Positions 22,486 to 29,683 of a DNA stretch of 42,391 nt are shown here, one piece after another. The notes under the pieces are model-generated. The model was not told the origin of the DNA. It ran no database searches and worked only from the letters and a program-made list of their open reading frames with translations. Positions within the stretch are counted from its first letter, which is position 1, and each line of letters starts with the position of its first letter. The DNA lies in the NCBI GenBank assembly GCA_015063845.1, contig SVTJ01000015.1:1-42391 (forward strand). Direction: 5' to 3'. The DNA comes from Oscillospiraceae bacterium (GTDB lineage Bacteria; Bacillota; Clostridia; Oscillospirales; CAG-272). The translations under genes and the position numbers were made by a program.

Positions 22486-24500
22486 AGGTAATAGTTGCTA
22501 ACAATGCGGGCTTTTGCTTTGGCGTTAAGCGCGCCGTTGAAAGTCTCAATGCCTCTCTTGAGGCAAAAAAGCAGGGCGAGCGCATACTCACGCTCGGCAC
22601 ACTCATTCACAACGACGGCTTCAATCGCGAGCTTGCAAAGAGGGGAGTAGAGGTCACCGACATAGAGGGCGCGAAGCGTCTTGCAAGGACGGCAAGCGAG
22701 CAAGCACCTGTCAAGGTGTTCGTGAGAGCGCACGGTATTCCGCGAGAGGACGAGAACGCGCTCAAGAGTCTTTGCGAGGAAAATGAGTATTTTGAGTATA
22801 TCGACTGCACCTGTCCGTTTGTCAAAAAAATACACAAAATAGCGGCGGAAAACTCAAAAGAGGACAACTGCTTCATACTGCTCGGCTCGGAGAAGCACCC
22901 CGAGGTCGTGGGCATAATGAGCTATTTTGACTACGAAAAATACGTAGTTTCGGACGCCGAGGCACTCCGAGTGCTGCTCGAGCAAAAGAACATAGGGCAA
23001 AAAACACCAATTTTGGCTGCTCAAACGACACAAAATTTGTCGGAATGGAAAAAAAGTCAAAAAATTTTAAAAAACCTATATACAAATGCGTTAATTTTTG
23101 ATACAATATGTAGTGTCACGGAATCGAGACAGACCGAGGCAGCAGACCTTTCGCGCAAGTGCGATGCAATGGTGGTCATAGGCGGAAGGCAAAGCTCAAA
23201 TACAGCGAAGCTGTATTCAATATGTAAAGAAAATTGTCCCGAGAGCATCTGGATAGAAAATCCCGATGAGCTTGCGGTTTGCAATTTAATAACGTCAGCC
23301 CACACGATAGTGGGTATAGCCGCGGGAGCATCTACCCCGTCAGGCGTAATTCAGGAGGTATATAGAACCATGAGCGAAATGAAAGAAAATTTTGCGGAAC
23401 TGTTGGATGCGACAGAAATCAAAACTTTAAATACAGGAGACACAGTAACCGGAACCGTAACGTCTGTTACCGATGCAGAGCTTTATCTGGACTTCGGCGC
23501 ACAGGTAACGGGCTTTATCAAGGCTGAGCAGATCACCGATGATAATTCCGTTAAGCTTACAGAGATGTATAAGCCCGGCGACGAGATCGAAGCTTTCGTT
23601 ATCCGCGTAAGCGACATCGAGGGCTTTGCAGAGCTTTCCAAGAAGCGCGTTGATTCTGACAAGAACTGGCAGAAGCTCGTTGCTGCTTGTGAGCAGGGCG
23701 ACGTTCTTACGGGTAAGGTCGTTGAGGTAGTAAAGGGCGGAGTTTCCGTTCTTGTTGACGCTAACAAGGTATTCGTACCCGCTTCTCAGACAGGTGTTCC
23801 GAGAGACGGCAATCTTGACGTTCTTAAGGGTCAGGAGGTCAGCCTCAAGATCATCGAGATCAAGGGCAAGAAGGCTATCGGCTCTATCAGAGTTGTTGCT
23901 CGTGAGGAGAGACGCGCACGCGAGGCTGCTTTCTGGGCATCTATCGAAGAGGGCAAGGTATTCAAGGGCGCTGTTAAGAGCATGACTGCTTACGGTGCAT
24001 TCGTTGACCTCGGCGGAGTTGACGGTATGGTACATAAGACCGAGCTTTCCTGGAAGCCCATCGCAAATCCTGCGCAGGTGCTTACAGTCGGTCAGGAGAT
24101 CGAAGTATTCGTTAAGAGCTTCGACGCTGAGAAGAAGAGAATTTCTCTCGGATACAAGAAGGACGAGGACAATCCTTGGTTCGTATTCACAGGCAAGTAT
24201 GCAGTTGGCGACGTTGCATCGGTGAAGATAGTTAACATGATGCCCTTCGGAGCTTTCGCTGAGATAGTTGACGGAGTTGACGGTCTTATCCACATCTCCC
24301 AGATCGCTCAGCAGAAGATCGGCAAGCCCGCTGACGTTCTCGAGATCGGTCAGGTAGTTGACGCAAAGATCATCGCTATCGACGAGGAGAACCAGAAGGT
24401 AAGCCTTTCTATCCGCGCTCTCCTTGACGAGGCGCAGGCAGAGGCTGAGGCTATGCCTGAGGAAGCAGTAGCGGAAGAGGCTGCTGTTGACGCAGAGTAA
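22482..24500 (+). CDS. ispH-rpsA: Fused IspH (HMBPP reductase) and ribosomal protein S1
   Basis: A 672-residue natural fusion. Residues 1 to about 290 are IspH, the last MEP-pathway enzyme, with the three [4Fe-4S] cysteines C12 (NAGFCFGV), C111 (CTCPFV) and C210 (TICSVTESRQ), and the GIAAGASTPSGVIQEVY end. Residues 319-645 hold four S1 RNA-binding repeats starting near 319, 406, 491 and 576. An acidic Ala/Glu tail follows. The fusion is known from many Clostridia downstream of cmk. Codon choice changes along the gene: the S1 half is rich in ATC, AAG, GCT and GTT, as in highly expressed genes, while the IspH half is mixed. A short AT-rich stretch near 23040-23105 lies inside the IspH half. Confidence 0.95.
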   Translation: MKVIVANNAGFCFGVKRAVESLNASLEAKKQGERILTLGTLIHNDGFNRELAKRGVEVTDIEGAKRLARTASEQAPVKVFVRAHGIPREDENALKSLCEENEYFEYIDCTCPFVKKIHKIAAENSKEDNCFILLGSEKHPEVVGIMSYFDYEKYVVSDAEALRVLLEQKNIGQKTPILAAQTTQNLSEWKKSQKILKNLYTNALIFDTICSVTESRQTEAADLSRKCDAMVVIGGRQSSNTAKLYSICKENCPESIWIENPDELAVCNLITSAHTIVGIAAGASTPSGVIQEVYRTMSEMKENFAELLDATEIKTLNTGDTVTGTVTSVTDAELYLDFGAQVTGFIKAEQITDDNSVKLTEMYKPGDEIEAFVIRVSDIEGFAELSKKRVDSDKNWQKLVAACEQGDVLTGKVVEVVKGGVSVLVDANKVFVPASQTGVPRDGNLDVLKGQEVSLKIIEIKGKKAIGSIRVVAREERRAREAAFWASIEEGKVFKGAVKSMTAYGAFVDLGGVDGMVHKTELSWKPIANPAQVLTVGQEIEVFVKSFDAEKKRISLGYKKDEDNPWFVFTGKYAVGDVASVKIVNMMPFGAFAEIVDGVDGLIHISQIAQQKIGKPADVLEIGQVVDAKIIAIDEENQKVSLSIRALLDEAQAEAEAMPEEAVAEEAAVDAE

Positions 24501-24513
24501 TTAAAAGAAAATA

Positions 24514-24541
24514 CGGGCTGTCCCCGAGAGGTGACAGCCCG
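24514..24541 (+). terminator. Stem-loop between ispH-rpsA and TIGR01440 gene
   Basis: A 9-bp perfect stem CGGGCTGTC / GACAGCCCG with a 10-nt loop, starting 13 bp past the stop. There is no T run after it, so it may be a processing or stability element rather than a full terminator. Confidence 0.5.
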
Positions 24542-24564
24542 ATTTCAACTTATGGAGGTCTTTT

Positions 24565-25164
24565 ATGCAGGAGCTTAAATATAACGCTGACGGAACGGTA
24601 GTTATGAGCGAGGAGCTTAAGGCGCGACTTGACGCAATAACCGAAGAGGCAAGACGCGTTGCCGAGGAGCTGTGCGAGGTCGCATCGCTTAAGGCGGGGG
24701 ATGCTCTCGTCGTGGGCTGCTCGACAAGCGAGGTGAGCGGAAATACCATCGGAAAGGCATCGGTAAGACCCGTTGCCGAGGCGGTGTTCAAGGGAATTTA
24801 TCCTGTGCTTCGCGAAAAGGGAATATACATAGCGGCTCAGTGCTGCGAACACCTCAACAGAGCTGTTATCGTTGAGCGAGAGTATGCTGAAAAGCACGGA
24901 CTTGACGTCGTTTGCGTGCGCCCTCAGCCTAAGGCGGGCGGCTCGTTCGCAACCGTTACTTACGATACACTCACCGACCCCGTCGCCCTTGAGCATATCA
25001 AGGCAAATGCAGGCGTGGATATCGGCGGCACTCTCGTCGGTATGCACCTGCGTGAGGTCGCTGTTCCCGTGCGACTATCTCTTTCTAAAATAGGTGACGC
25101 TAATATAATCTGCGCCCGTACTCGCCCTAAATTCATCGGCGGCCCCCGTGCCGTTTATGAATGA
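24565..25164 (+). CDS. TIGR01440 / UPF0340 family protein (YwlG-like)
   Basis: A cytoplasmic protein of 199 residues of the UPF0340/YwlG family, whose function is not established. Recognisable family blocks are LVVGCSTSEVSGNTIGKAS, YIAAQCCEHLNRAVIVERE, PQPKAGGSFATVTYD and ARTRPKFIGGPRAVYE. GGAGG lies 7 nt before the ATG. It follows rpsA by 64 bp behind a stem-loop and could be co-transcribed at a lower level. A type A terminator repeat begins just after its stop. Confidence 0.9.
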   Translation: MQELKYNADGTVVMSEELKARLDAITEEARRVAEELCEVASLKAGDALVVGCSTSEVSGNTIGKASVRPVAEAVFKGIYPVLREKGIYIAAQCCEHLNRAVIVEREYAEKHGLDVVCVRPQPKAGGSFATVTYDTLTDPVALEHIKANAGVDIGGTLVGMHLREVAVPVRLSLSKIGDANIICARTRPKFIGGPRAVYE

Positions 25165-25172
25165 TATAGACG

Positions 25173-25400
25173 TTAGGACGCGGGGACGCGGTTTTGTGGG
25201 GAAAACTTCTTGAAAGAAGTTTTCCCCACACCCCTTTCAAGAACTTTAAAACTAAATTATTATTGGTGTAGCCGTAAGAAAAGATATAATTTTATTGTTT
25301 TTCTTATAAGGAAAAAACTCGTCGGACGATAGATCACCGACGAGTTTTATTTTTATGGGTATTGCATATGAATGCGTAAAAATTAAATATACGAGCCCCC
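25173..25400 (+). repeat. Type A composite terminator repeat, copy A4
   Basis: Two GGACGCG units, a 14-bp hairpin with TTGAAA loop (25196-25229), the TTATTGGTGTAGCCG linker, the CTCGTCGG/CCGACGAG stem (about 25318-25346) and a truncated CGAGCCC tail. It is sense to the TIGR01440 gene and convergent with pnuC, whose stop codon is formed by the following boundary motif (25428-25444). Confidence 0.85.
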
Positions 25401-25437
25401 GCGAGTGACTGATGAGGTGTCCTGTTCAAATTAGGAT

Positions 25438-26178
25438 TTATCGGTCTTTTTCAATATTATCGGCATCGTCCTCAATGGCTTTTGTTTTTTGCTGTTTTTC
25501 CATACGTCGCCAATTATAGAAGCCGTAGAGGTCATTGATAAGGAACATAACGAAGCAGAATATCATAGGTATCGACGACGGATCGGACACGGCGGCTATC
25601 ACCCAAAGCGTGATGAGCACGATATCGTTAAGAGAATACATCACAGCGTAATAGGGGCTGCGAAGGACGGTAAGCGCGGATGCAGAAAAGCTTGTGGCTA
25701 TTGAAATAGTGCTAACGATAAGGCTGGCGGTTCCGAGAAGCTTGAGAATGAAATAAAAGGCGACTGTTACGGCAACTGTGAGCAGGGCGACCCCAAAGGC
25801 GCATCTGCGAGTAAGGCGATTGACCTTTACCTGCTTTTCGGCGTAGGGGTGTCTTATCCAGGAGACGGTGGATATAAGGGCTATCACGCCCGACATACCG
25901 ATGTATGATATCATTTCTCCGTAATATGCGAAGCGGAAGGACACAGCGGCGTAAAGCAAGCTAAAAATAAAGCAAAGTATCTGACCGAGCACGTCTCCCT
26001 TTGCGACGAATACAAGGGCGGTAACGCCCACGAGGGTGGCGCAAAGCACGAGCACGTCGGGCTGTCCTGCCGCGAAAAAGCTGACGATTATCACGATAAC
26101 GGACACCGTCCAAAGCGTGCGCTCAAAGCGATTTAGGTTTTTAATTGAGCCGACGACCGAAGAAAAAAGTCTTGACAT
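25438..26178 (-). CDS. pnuC: PnuC-like nicotinamide riboside transporter
   Basis: A membrane protein of 246 residues with about seven hydrophobic helices and the C-terminal NDLYGFYNWRRMEKQQ signature of PnuC vitamin transporters. The GGAGG site 6 nt before the ATG at 26178 fixes the start; the longer frame upstream runs through the leader RNA. PnuC proteins carry nicotinamide riboside by facilitated diffusion; related PnuT/PnuX carry thiamine or riboflavin, so the ligand is inferred. Its last codons (EKDR-stop) read into the 17-bp repeat motif, whose CCGATAAATCC supplies the TAA. The natural C-terminus may therefore have been altered by the repeat. A structured leader precedes it. Confidence 0.85.
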   Translation of the reverse strand: MSRLFSSVVGSIKNLNRFERTLWTVSVIVIIVSFFAAGQPDVLVLCATLVGVTALVFVAKGDVLGQILCFIFSLLYAAVSFRFAYYGEMISYIGMSGVIALISTVSWIRHPYAEKQVKVNRLTRRCAFGVALLTVAVTVAFYFILKLLGTASLIVSTISIATSFSASALTVLRSPYYAVMYSLNDIVLITLWVIAAVSDPSSIPMIFCFVMFLINDLYGFYNWRRMEKQQKTKAIEDDADNIEKDR

Positions 26179-26189
26179 AGATCCTCCAA

Positions 26190-26254
26190 AACAAAAAACA
26201 TTCGAAGCGTATCTTCTGTGACCTAACGATACGCGACGAATGTACGAAAACATT
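26190..26254 (-). promoter_or_regulatory. Candidate attenuator/riboswitch leader of pnuC
   Basis: In minus-strand sense, ACATTCG...CGAATGT and inner GCGTATC...GATACGC stems (26198-26243) close a 14-nt loop and are followed by TTTTTTG, a good intrinsic terminator only 12-20 nt before the ribosome site. Upstream, AATGT-TTTCGT-ACATT (26239-26254) can form a hairpin that uses the same ACATT, so the two structures exclude each other. A 5' segment with CCACCGGGTAGTG completes a leader of about 100 nt. It could be an NAD-related riboswitch, but I cannot match it to a named class. Confidence 0.55.
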
Positions 26255-26286
26255 CACTACCCGGTGGCAGTATATCAACAGAAAGG

Positions 26287-26315
26287 ATTATATCACAAAA
26301 ACGGCATCTTGTCAA
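26287..26315 (-). promoter_or_regulatory. Promoter of pnuC
   Basis: On the minus strand, -35 TTGACA (26310-26315), 17-bp spacer, -10 TATAAT (26287-26292). The -35 box lies in the loop of the mazF terminator. Confidence 0.85.
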
Positions 26316-26333
26316 CCGCAAAATGCCGTTTTT
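26297..26333 (-). terminator. Rho-independent terminator of mazF
   Basis: A perfect 11-bp stem AAAAACGGCAT / ATGCCGTTTTT with a 15-nt loop, T-rich on both sides and so potentially bidirectional, 5 bp past the mazF stop. It overlaps the pnuC promoter. Confidence 0.85.
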
Positions 26334-26338
26334 GTGTT

Positions 26339-26719
26339 TTATTTTGCTTCGGGCATATTATTGACAGTAGCGGTCTCACCGAGGCCGAAGCTCACGGCGA
26401 TGGCGGTATTGACCTGCGACATCATACCGTCGTCGAGATGTCCCATTTTCTCCTTAAGGCGTTTTTTGTCGAGCGTACGTATTTGTTCAAGGAGAATGAC
26501 CGAGTCCTTAGCGAGCCCTACCTTATCGGCGTAGATGTCGATGTGTGTCGGCAGTCTTGTTTTGCCCATACGCGAGGTTATAGCGGCGGCGATGACCGTA
26601 GGGCTGTATCTGTTACCGACGTCGTTTTGGATAATGAGGACGGGTCTGAGGCCGCCTTGTTCGGAGCCGACGACGGGGGAGAGGTCGGCATAATATATAT
26701 CTCCGCGCTTTACACTCAT
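26339..26719 (-). CDS. MazF/PemK family endoribonuclease toxin
   Basis: A 126-residue cytoplasmic mRNA interferase fold: [41 protein letters not shown] and [19 protein letters not shown] contain the conserved GSEQGG loop, the RP and the Thr/Ser active-site region of MazF (B. subtilis EndoA type). The ATG at 26719 with GGAG upstream is preferred over the longer frame. No MazE-like antitoxin ORF lies upstream on the same strand; the upstream space is repeat DNA. In many Bacillota mazF is chromosomal with the antitoxin gene (ndoAI) or alr before it, so this copy is an orphan or its partner is elsewhere. Confidence 0.9.
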   Translation of the reverse strand: MSVKRGDIYYADLSPVVGSEQGGLRPVLIIQNDVGNRYSPTVIAAAITSRMGKTRLPTHIDIYADKVGLAKDSVILLEQIRTLDKKRLKEKMGHLDDGMMSQVNTAIAVSFGLGETATVNNMPEAK

Positions 26720-26850
26720 ATATAACACACTCCAAGTTATCAAAATTTTTGCTTGCAATTATATTTTTGCCAAGCTTGGCACTCTTTTAAACATACACGC
26801 AAACATTTCTCAAGGAAATTTTTGCAAGCGCATCGCCATAGTTGTGCGTT

Positions 26851-27076
26851 GAATTAGGATTTATCGGTGAGTTCGCACAGCGCCCATAAGCCTCCCTCCG
26901 AGAGGGAGGGGGACCACGAAGTGGTGGAAGGAGCCAGCGTGCATACGGAGGTAAGATATAACGCTATTGTACACGCGCTCTCCCTCAGTCTCGCATTCGC
27001 TCGACAGCTCCCTCCGAGAGGGAGCCTTTGTTGCAATGCGATGCCATTTGTGCACTTTCAAATTAGGATTTATAGG
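26851..27076 (+). repeat. Type B intergenic repeat, copy B2
   Basis: A near-identical copy of 8400-8624 and 39449-39674, including the GCCTCCCTCC-GAGA-GGGAGG hairpin and the TTGTTGCAATGCGATGCC tail. It is followed directly by type C, with the boundary motif at 27060 shared by both. Confidence 0.85.
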
Positions 27077-27293
27077 TGAGTTTGTTTGTGTTGTAAAAAC
27101 GGGTCGTCGGGGACGTCGACCCCTACAACGGATAGAGCAAACATATTCGCATCAGATGTTGTTTGATGTAATTTGATGGAAAATATGTTTATGTTTTATG
27201 GTGAATTATATTAGGAGCGTGTAGGGGTCGTCGTCCTCGACGACCCGTTCGTTGGTATACTCTAACACACCGACAAATCCTAATTTGAAAGTG
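27053..27293. repeat. Type C element with terminal inverted repeats (MITE-like), copy C1
   Basis: About 241 bp with ends CACTTTCAAATTAGGATTT (27053) and AAATCCTAATTTGAAAGTG (to 27293). The inner inverted arms ACGGGTCGTCGGGGACGTCG and CGTCCTCGACGACCCGT are flanked by TACA/TGTA. There is no coding capacity. The second copy is at 39651-39885. The structure is that of a MITE, but no parent transposase is in the window. Confidence 0.75.
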
Positions 27294-27425
27294 AGCGGTA
27301 TTGCTTTGGCGGTGTTTTCACTGTTTTGCTTTTTTGGGGGTGGGCAAAAATGGTCAAAGGATTTTGGGAGAGGTGCGGCTTTTTTGGTAAATATCACAAA
27401 AAAGTCGGGTCGGGTCGAAAAAAAC

Positions 27426-27454
27426 TTGACAAAGAACGACTTGTATGTTATCAT
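27426..27454 (+). promoter_or_regulatory. Promoter of the liv operon
   Basis: -35 TTGACA (27426-27431), 17-bp spacer, -10 TATCAT (27449-27454), giving a leader of about 60 nt that is very AT-rich (TTTCTTTCTTTAAAAAAA) before an AGAGG site and the ATG at 27520. Confidence 0.75.
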
Positions 27455-27519
27455 TGATACTATATTAAAGTAAGAAAATGTTTCTTTCTTTAAAAAAATA
27501 TTTTTAGAGGTATTTTGAC

Positions 27520-28704
27520 ATGAAAAAAATCACCAAATTTCTTGCTCTCTCCCTCTGCCTCATAATGCTCGTTGGTTGCTTCGCAGCATGTGGCGCTAAG
27601 AAGGAGAACGTAATCGTGATCGGTCTCACCGGTCCTCTCACAGGCGGCGCTTCCATCTACGGTATTGCAGTAAAGAACTCTGCTCAGCTCGCAGTTGACG
27701 AGATCAACGCAGCAGGCGGTCTTAACGGTATCAACTTCAAGCTTGATATGCGTGACGACGAGCACAAGGCTGAGAACGTTGAGAACCTTTACAACGGCCT
27801 CATCGAGGACGGTATGCAGGTTTCTCTCGGAACTGTAACAACAAAGCCTGGTCTTGAGTTCAAGAACCTTTCCAAGGAAGACAACGTATTCTTCCTCACA
27901 CCCTCCGCAACAGGTGACGCTATCCCCGAGTTCGCAAACGGCTACCAGATGTGCTTTGCTGACTCCAACCAGGGTACAGCTGCTGCTAAGTACTTCAACG
28001 AGACCTACAAGGGTAAGAAGATTGGTATCTTCTACAAGGCTGACGATGAGTACTCCAAGGGTATCTATGACAACTTCAAGAAGAACCTCGACACTTCTTT
28101 CGTAGTAGCAGAGGCATCCTTCACAGGTGAGGCTTCCACATTCGATTCTCAGATCAACCTTCTCAAGGATTGCGAGATCGTATTTATGCCCATCTACTAC
28201 ACACCTGCTTCCCAGTTCATGGTACAGGCTAAGGACGTAGCTAACTCCATCACCACCTACTACGGTTGCGACGGATTTGACGGTATCGACGCTATCGACG
28301 GATTTGATATCAATAGCATTCCTCAGGAAGTTTCTATGCTTTCTCACTTCAACTCCACAGCAACAGAGGGTCCCGCTGCTGACTTCATCAAGAAGTACAA
28401 CGATAAGTACGACGAGGCTAAGGAGCCCCTCAACCAGTTCGGTGCAGCTGCATACGACTGCGTATACGCTATCTACGAGGCTCTCAAGGTAGCAATTGCT
28501 AACGGCAAGGACGTTGACGCTAATACAAGCGCATCCGATATGTGCGAGATCCTTAAGGAAGTATTCAACAGCGATACATTCGAGTTCAGAGGCATCACAG
28601 GTAAGTGTGAGGGCACTGAAAAGTCTCACATCAGCTGGAGTGATGACGGTACGGTAGTTAAGGAAGCTATCAAGTACATCGTTAAGGAAAAGACAGCTGC
28701 GTAA
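27520..28704 (+). CDS. livJ: Branched-chain amino-acid ABC transporter substrate-binding lipoprotein
   Basis: An extracytoplasmic Leu/Ile/Val-type binding protein (Peripla_BP_6) of 394 residues. It has a lipoprotein signal: KK-rich start, hydrophobic core, then LVGC-FAAC with acylation at C20 or C24. Mature-domain blocks are IVIGLTGPLTGGASIYG, AVDEINAAGGLNGINFKL and GKKIGIFYKADDEYSKG. Codon use is strongly biased to ATC, AAG, CTC and GTA, unlike the permease genes after it, which suggests very high expression. It heads the five-gene operon. The ligand could be Leu/Ile/Val or another amino acid or amide; sequence alone does not decide. Confidence 0.93.
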   Translation: MKKITKFLALSLCLIMLVGCFAACGAKKENVIVIGLTGPLTGGASIYGIAVKNSAQLAVDEINAAGGLNGINFKLDMRDDEHKAENVENLYNGLIEDGMQVSLGTVTTKPGLEFKNLSKEDNVFFLTPSATGDAIPEFANGYQMCFADSNQGTAAAKYFNETYKGKKIGIFYKADDEYSKGIYDNFKKNLDTSFVVAEASFTGEASTFDSQINLLKDCEIVFMPIYYTPASQFMVQAKDVANSITTYYGCDGFDGIDAIDGFDINSIPQEVSMLSHFNSTATEGPAADFIKKYNDKYDEAKEPLNQFGAAAYDCVYAIYEALKVAIANGKDVDANTSASDMCEILKEVFNSDTFEFRGITGKCEGTEKSHISWSDDGTVVKEAIKYIVKEKTAA

Positions 28705-28735
28705 GCTACTTTAGCGTAAGCTGATAATACTTTAG

Positions 28736-28775
28736 GAAATAATTGCCGGTGCATTTTTGCGTTGGCAATTATTTC
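28736..28775 (+). other. livJ-livH intercistronic hairpin
   Basis: A 12-bp perfect stem GAAATAATTGCC / GGCAATTATTTC with a 16-nt loop, lying in the 96-bp gap after livJ. It is not followed by a clean T run. It probably stabilises the livJ message 3' end or partly terminates, giving more binding protein than permease. Confidence 0.65.
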
Positions 28776-28800
28776 TTAAATAAGTAGTAAAGGAAATACT

Positions 28801-29682
28801 ATGGAATTTTTAACAACACTTGTAAACGGACTGAGCCTTGGCGGAATATACGCTATGATCGCGCTTGGCTACACGATGGTTTACGGAATCGCAAAAATGC
28901 TTAACTTTGCGCACGGCGACATAATAATGGTCGGCGGCTATATGATACTGCTGTTTTTGCCCATAAACCCCATCGTTGCCATAATCGCGGCTATGATATT
29001 CTGTATGATACTCGGTATCGTTGTTGAAAAGCTGGCGTATAAACCTCTCCGCGGAGCTTCTCCCTTGGCCGTGCTTATCACGGCTATTGGCGTAAGCTAT
29101 CTTTTGCAGAGTATCGCTCAGATGGCGTTTGGCTCTGCGCCTAAGTTTATCACCGTAGCGGCAAAGCTCGGAATAGACGGCAAGATGCTTCACATCGGCG
29201 GTCTTTCAATAGGATATTCCACGATAATCACACTTGTGTGCTCTATCGTAGTAATGATCGCGCTCAGCCTGTTTGTAAAGTATACGAAAACGGGACGCGC
29301 AATGGTAGCTGTATCCGAGGACAAGGGCGCGGCTCAGCTTATGGGAATCAACGTAAACAGCATAATTATGATAACCTTTGCGATAGGCTCTGTGCTTGCG
29401 GCTCTCGCAAGCGTATTCTTCCTGCTCAAGGCTCCTACGATGAACCCCACGTTCGGCTCTTTGCCGGGTATCAAGGCGTTCACGGCGGCAGTTATAGGCG
29501 GAATAGGCTCTATCCCCGGAGCTATGCTCGGCGGAATACTTTTGGGTATCGTTGAGTGCTTCGCTCAGGCTGTTCCCGCAATATCTCCCTATACCGACGC
29601 GATAGAGTTCTCTATCCTTATAATACTTCTCCTTGTAAAGCCTGCGGGCTTGCTCGGTAAGAAGAGAAGGGAGAAGGTCTGA
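28801..29682 (+). CDS. livH: Branched-chain amino-acid ABC transporter permease LivH
   Basis: A cytoplasmic-membrane permease of 293 residues with about eight hydrophobic segments. It starts NGLSLGGIYAMIALGYTMVYG, the LivH hallmark, and has the cytoplasmic coupling segment TGRAMVAVSEDKGAAQLMGI. The C-terminus ends KPAGLLGKKRREKV. AAAGGAAA lies before the ATG. It is followed by livM after 1 bp, so the two permeases are co-translated. Confidence 0.95.
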   Translation: MEFLTTLVNGLSLGGIYAMIALGYTMVYGIAKMLNFAHGDIIMVGGYMILLFLPINPIVAIIAAMIFCMILGIVVEKLAYKPLRGASPLAVLITAIGVSYLLQSIAQMAFGSAPKFITVAAKLGIDGKMLHIGGLSIGYSTIITLVCSIVVMIALSLFVKYTKTGRAMVAVSEDKGAAQLMGINVNSIIMITFAIGSVLAALASVFFLLKAPTMNPTFGSLPGIKAFTAAVIGGIGSIPGAMLGGILLGIVECFAQAVPAISPYTDAIEFSILIILLLVKPAGLLGKKRREKV

Positions 29683-29683
29683 T

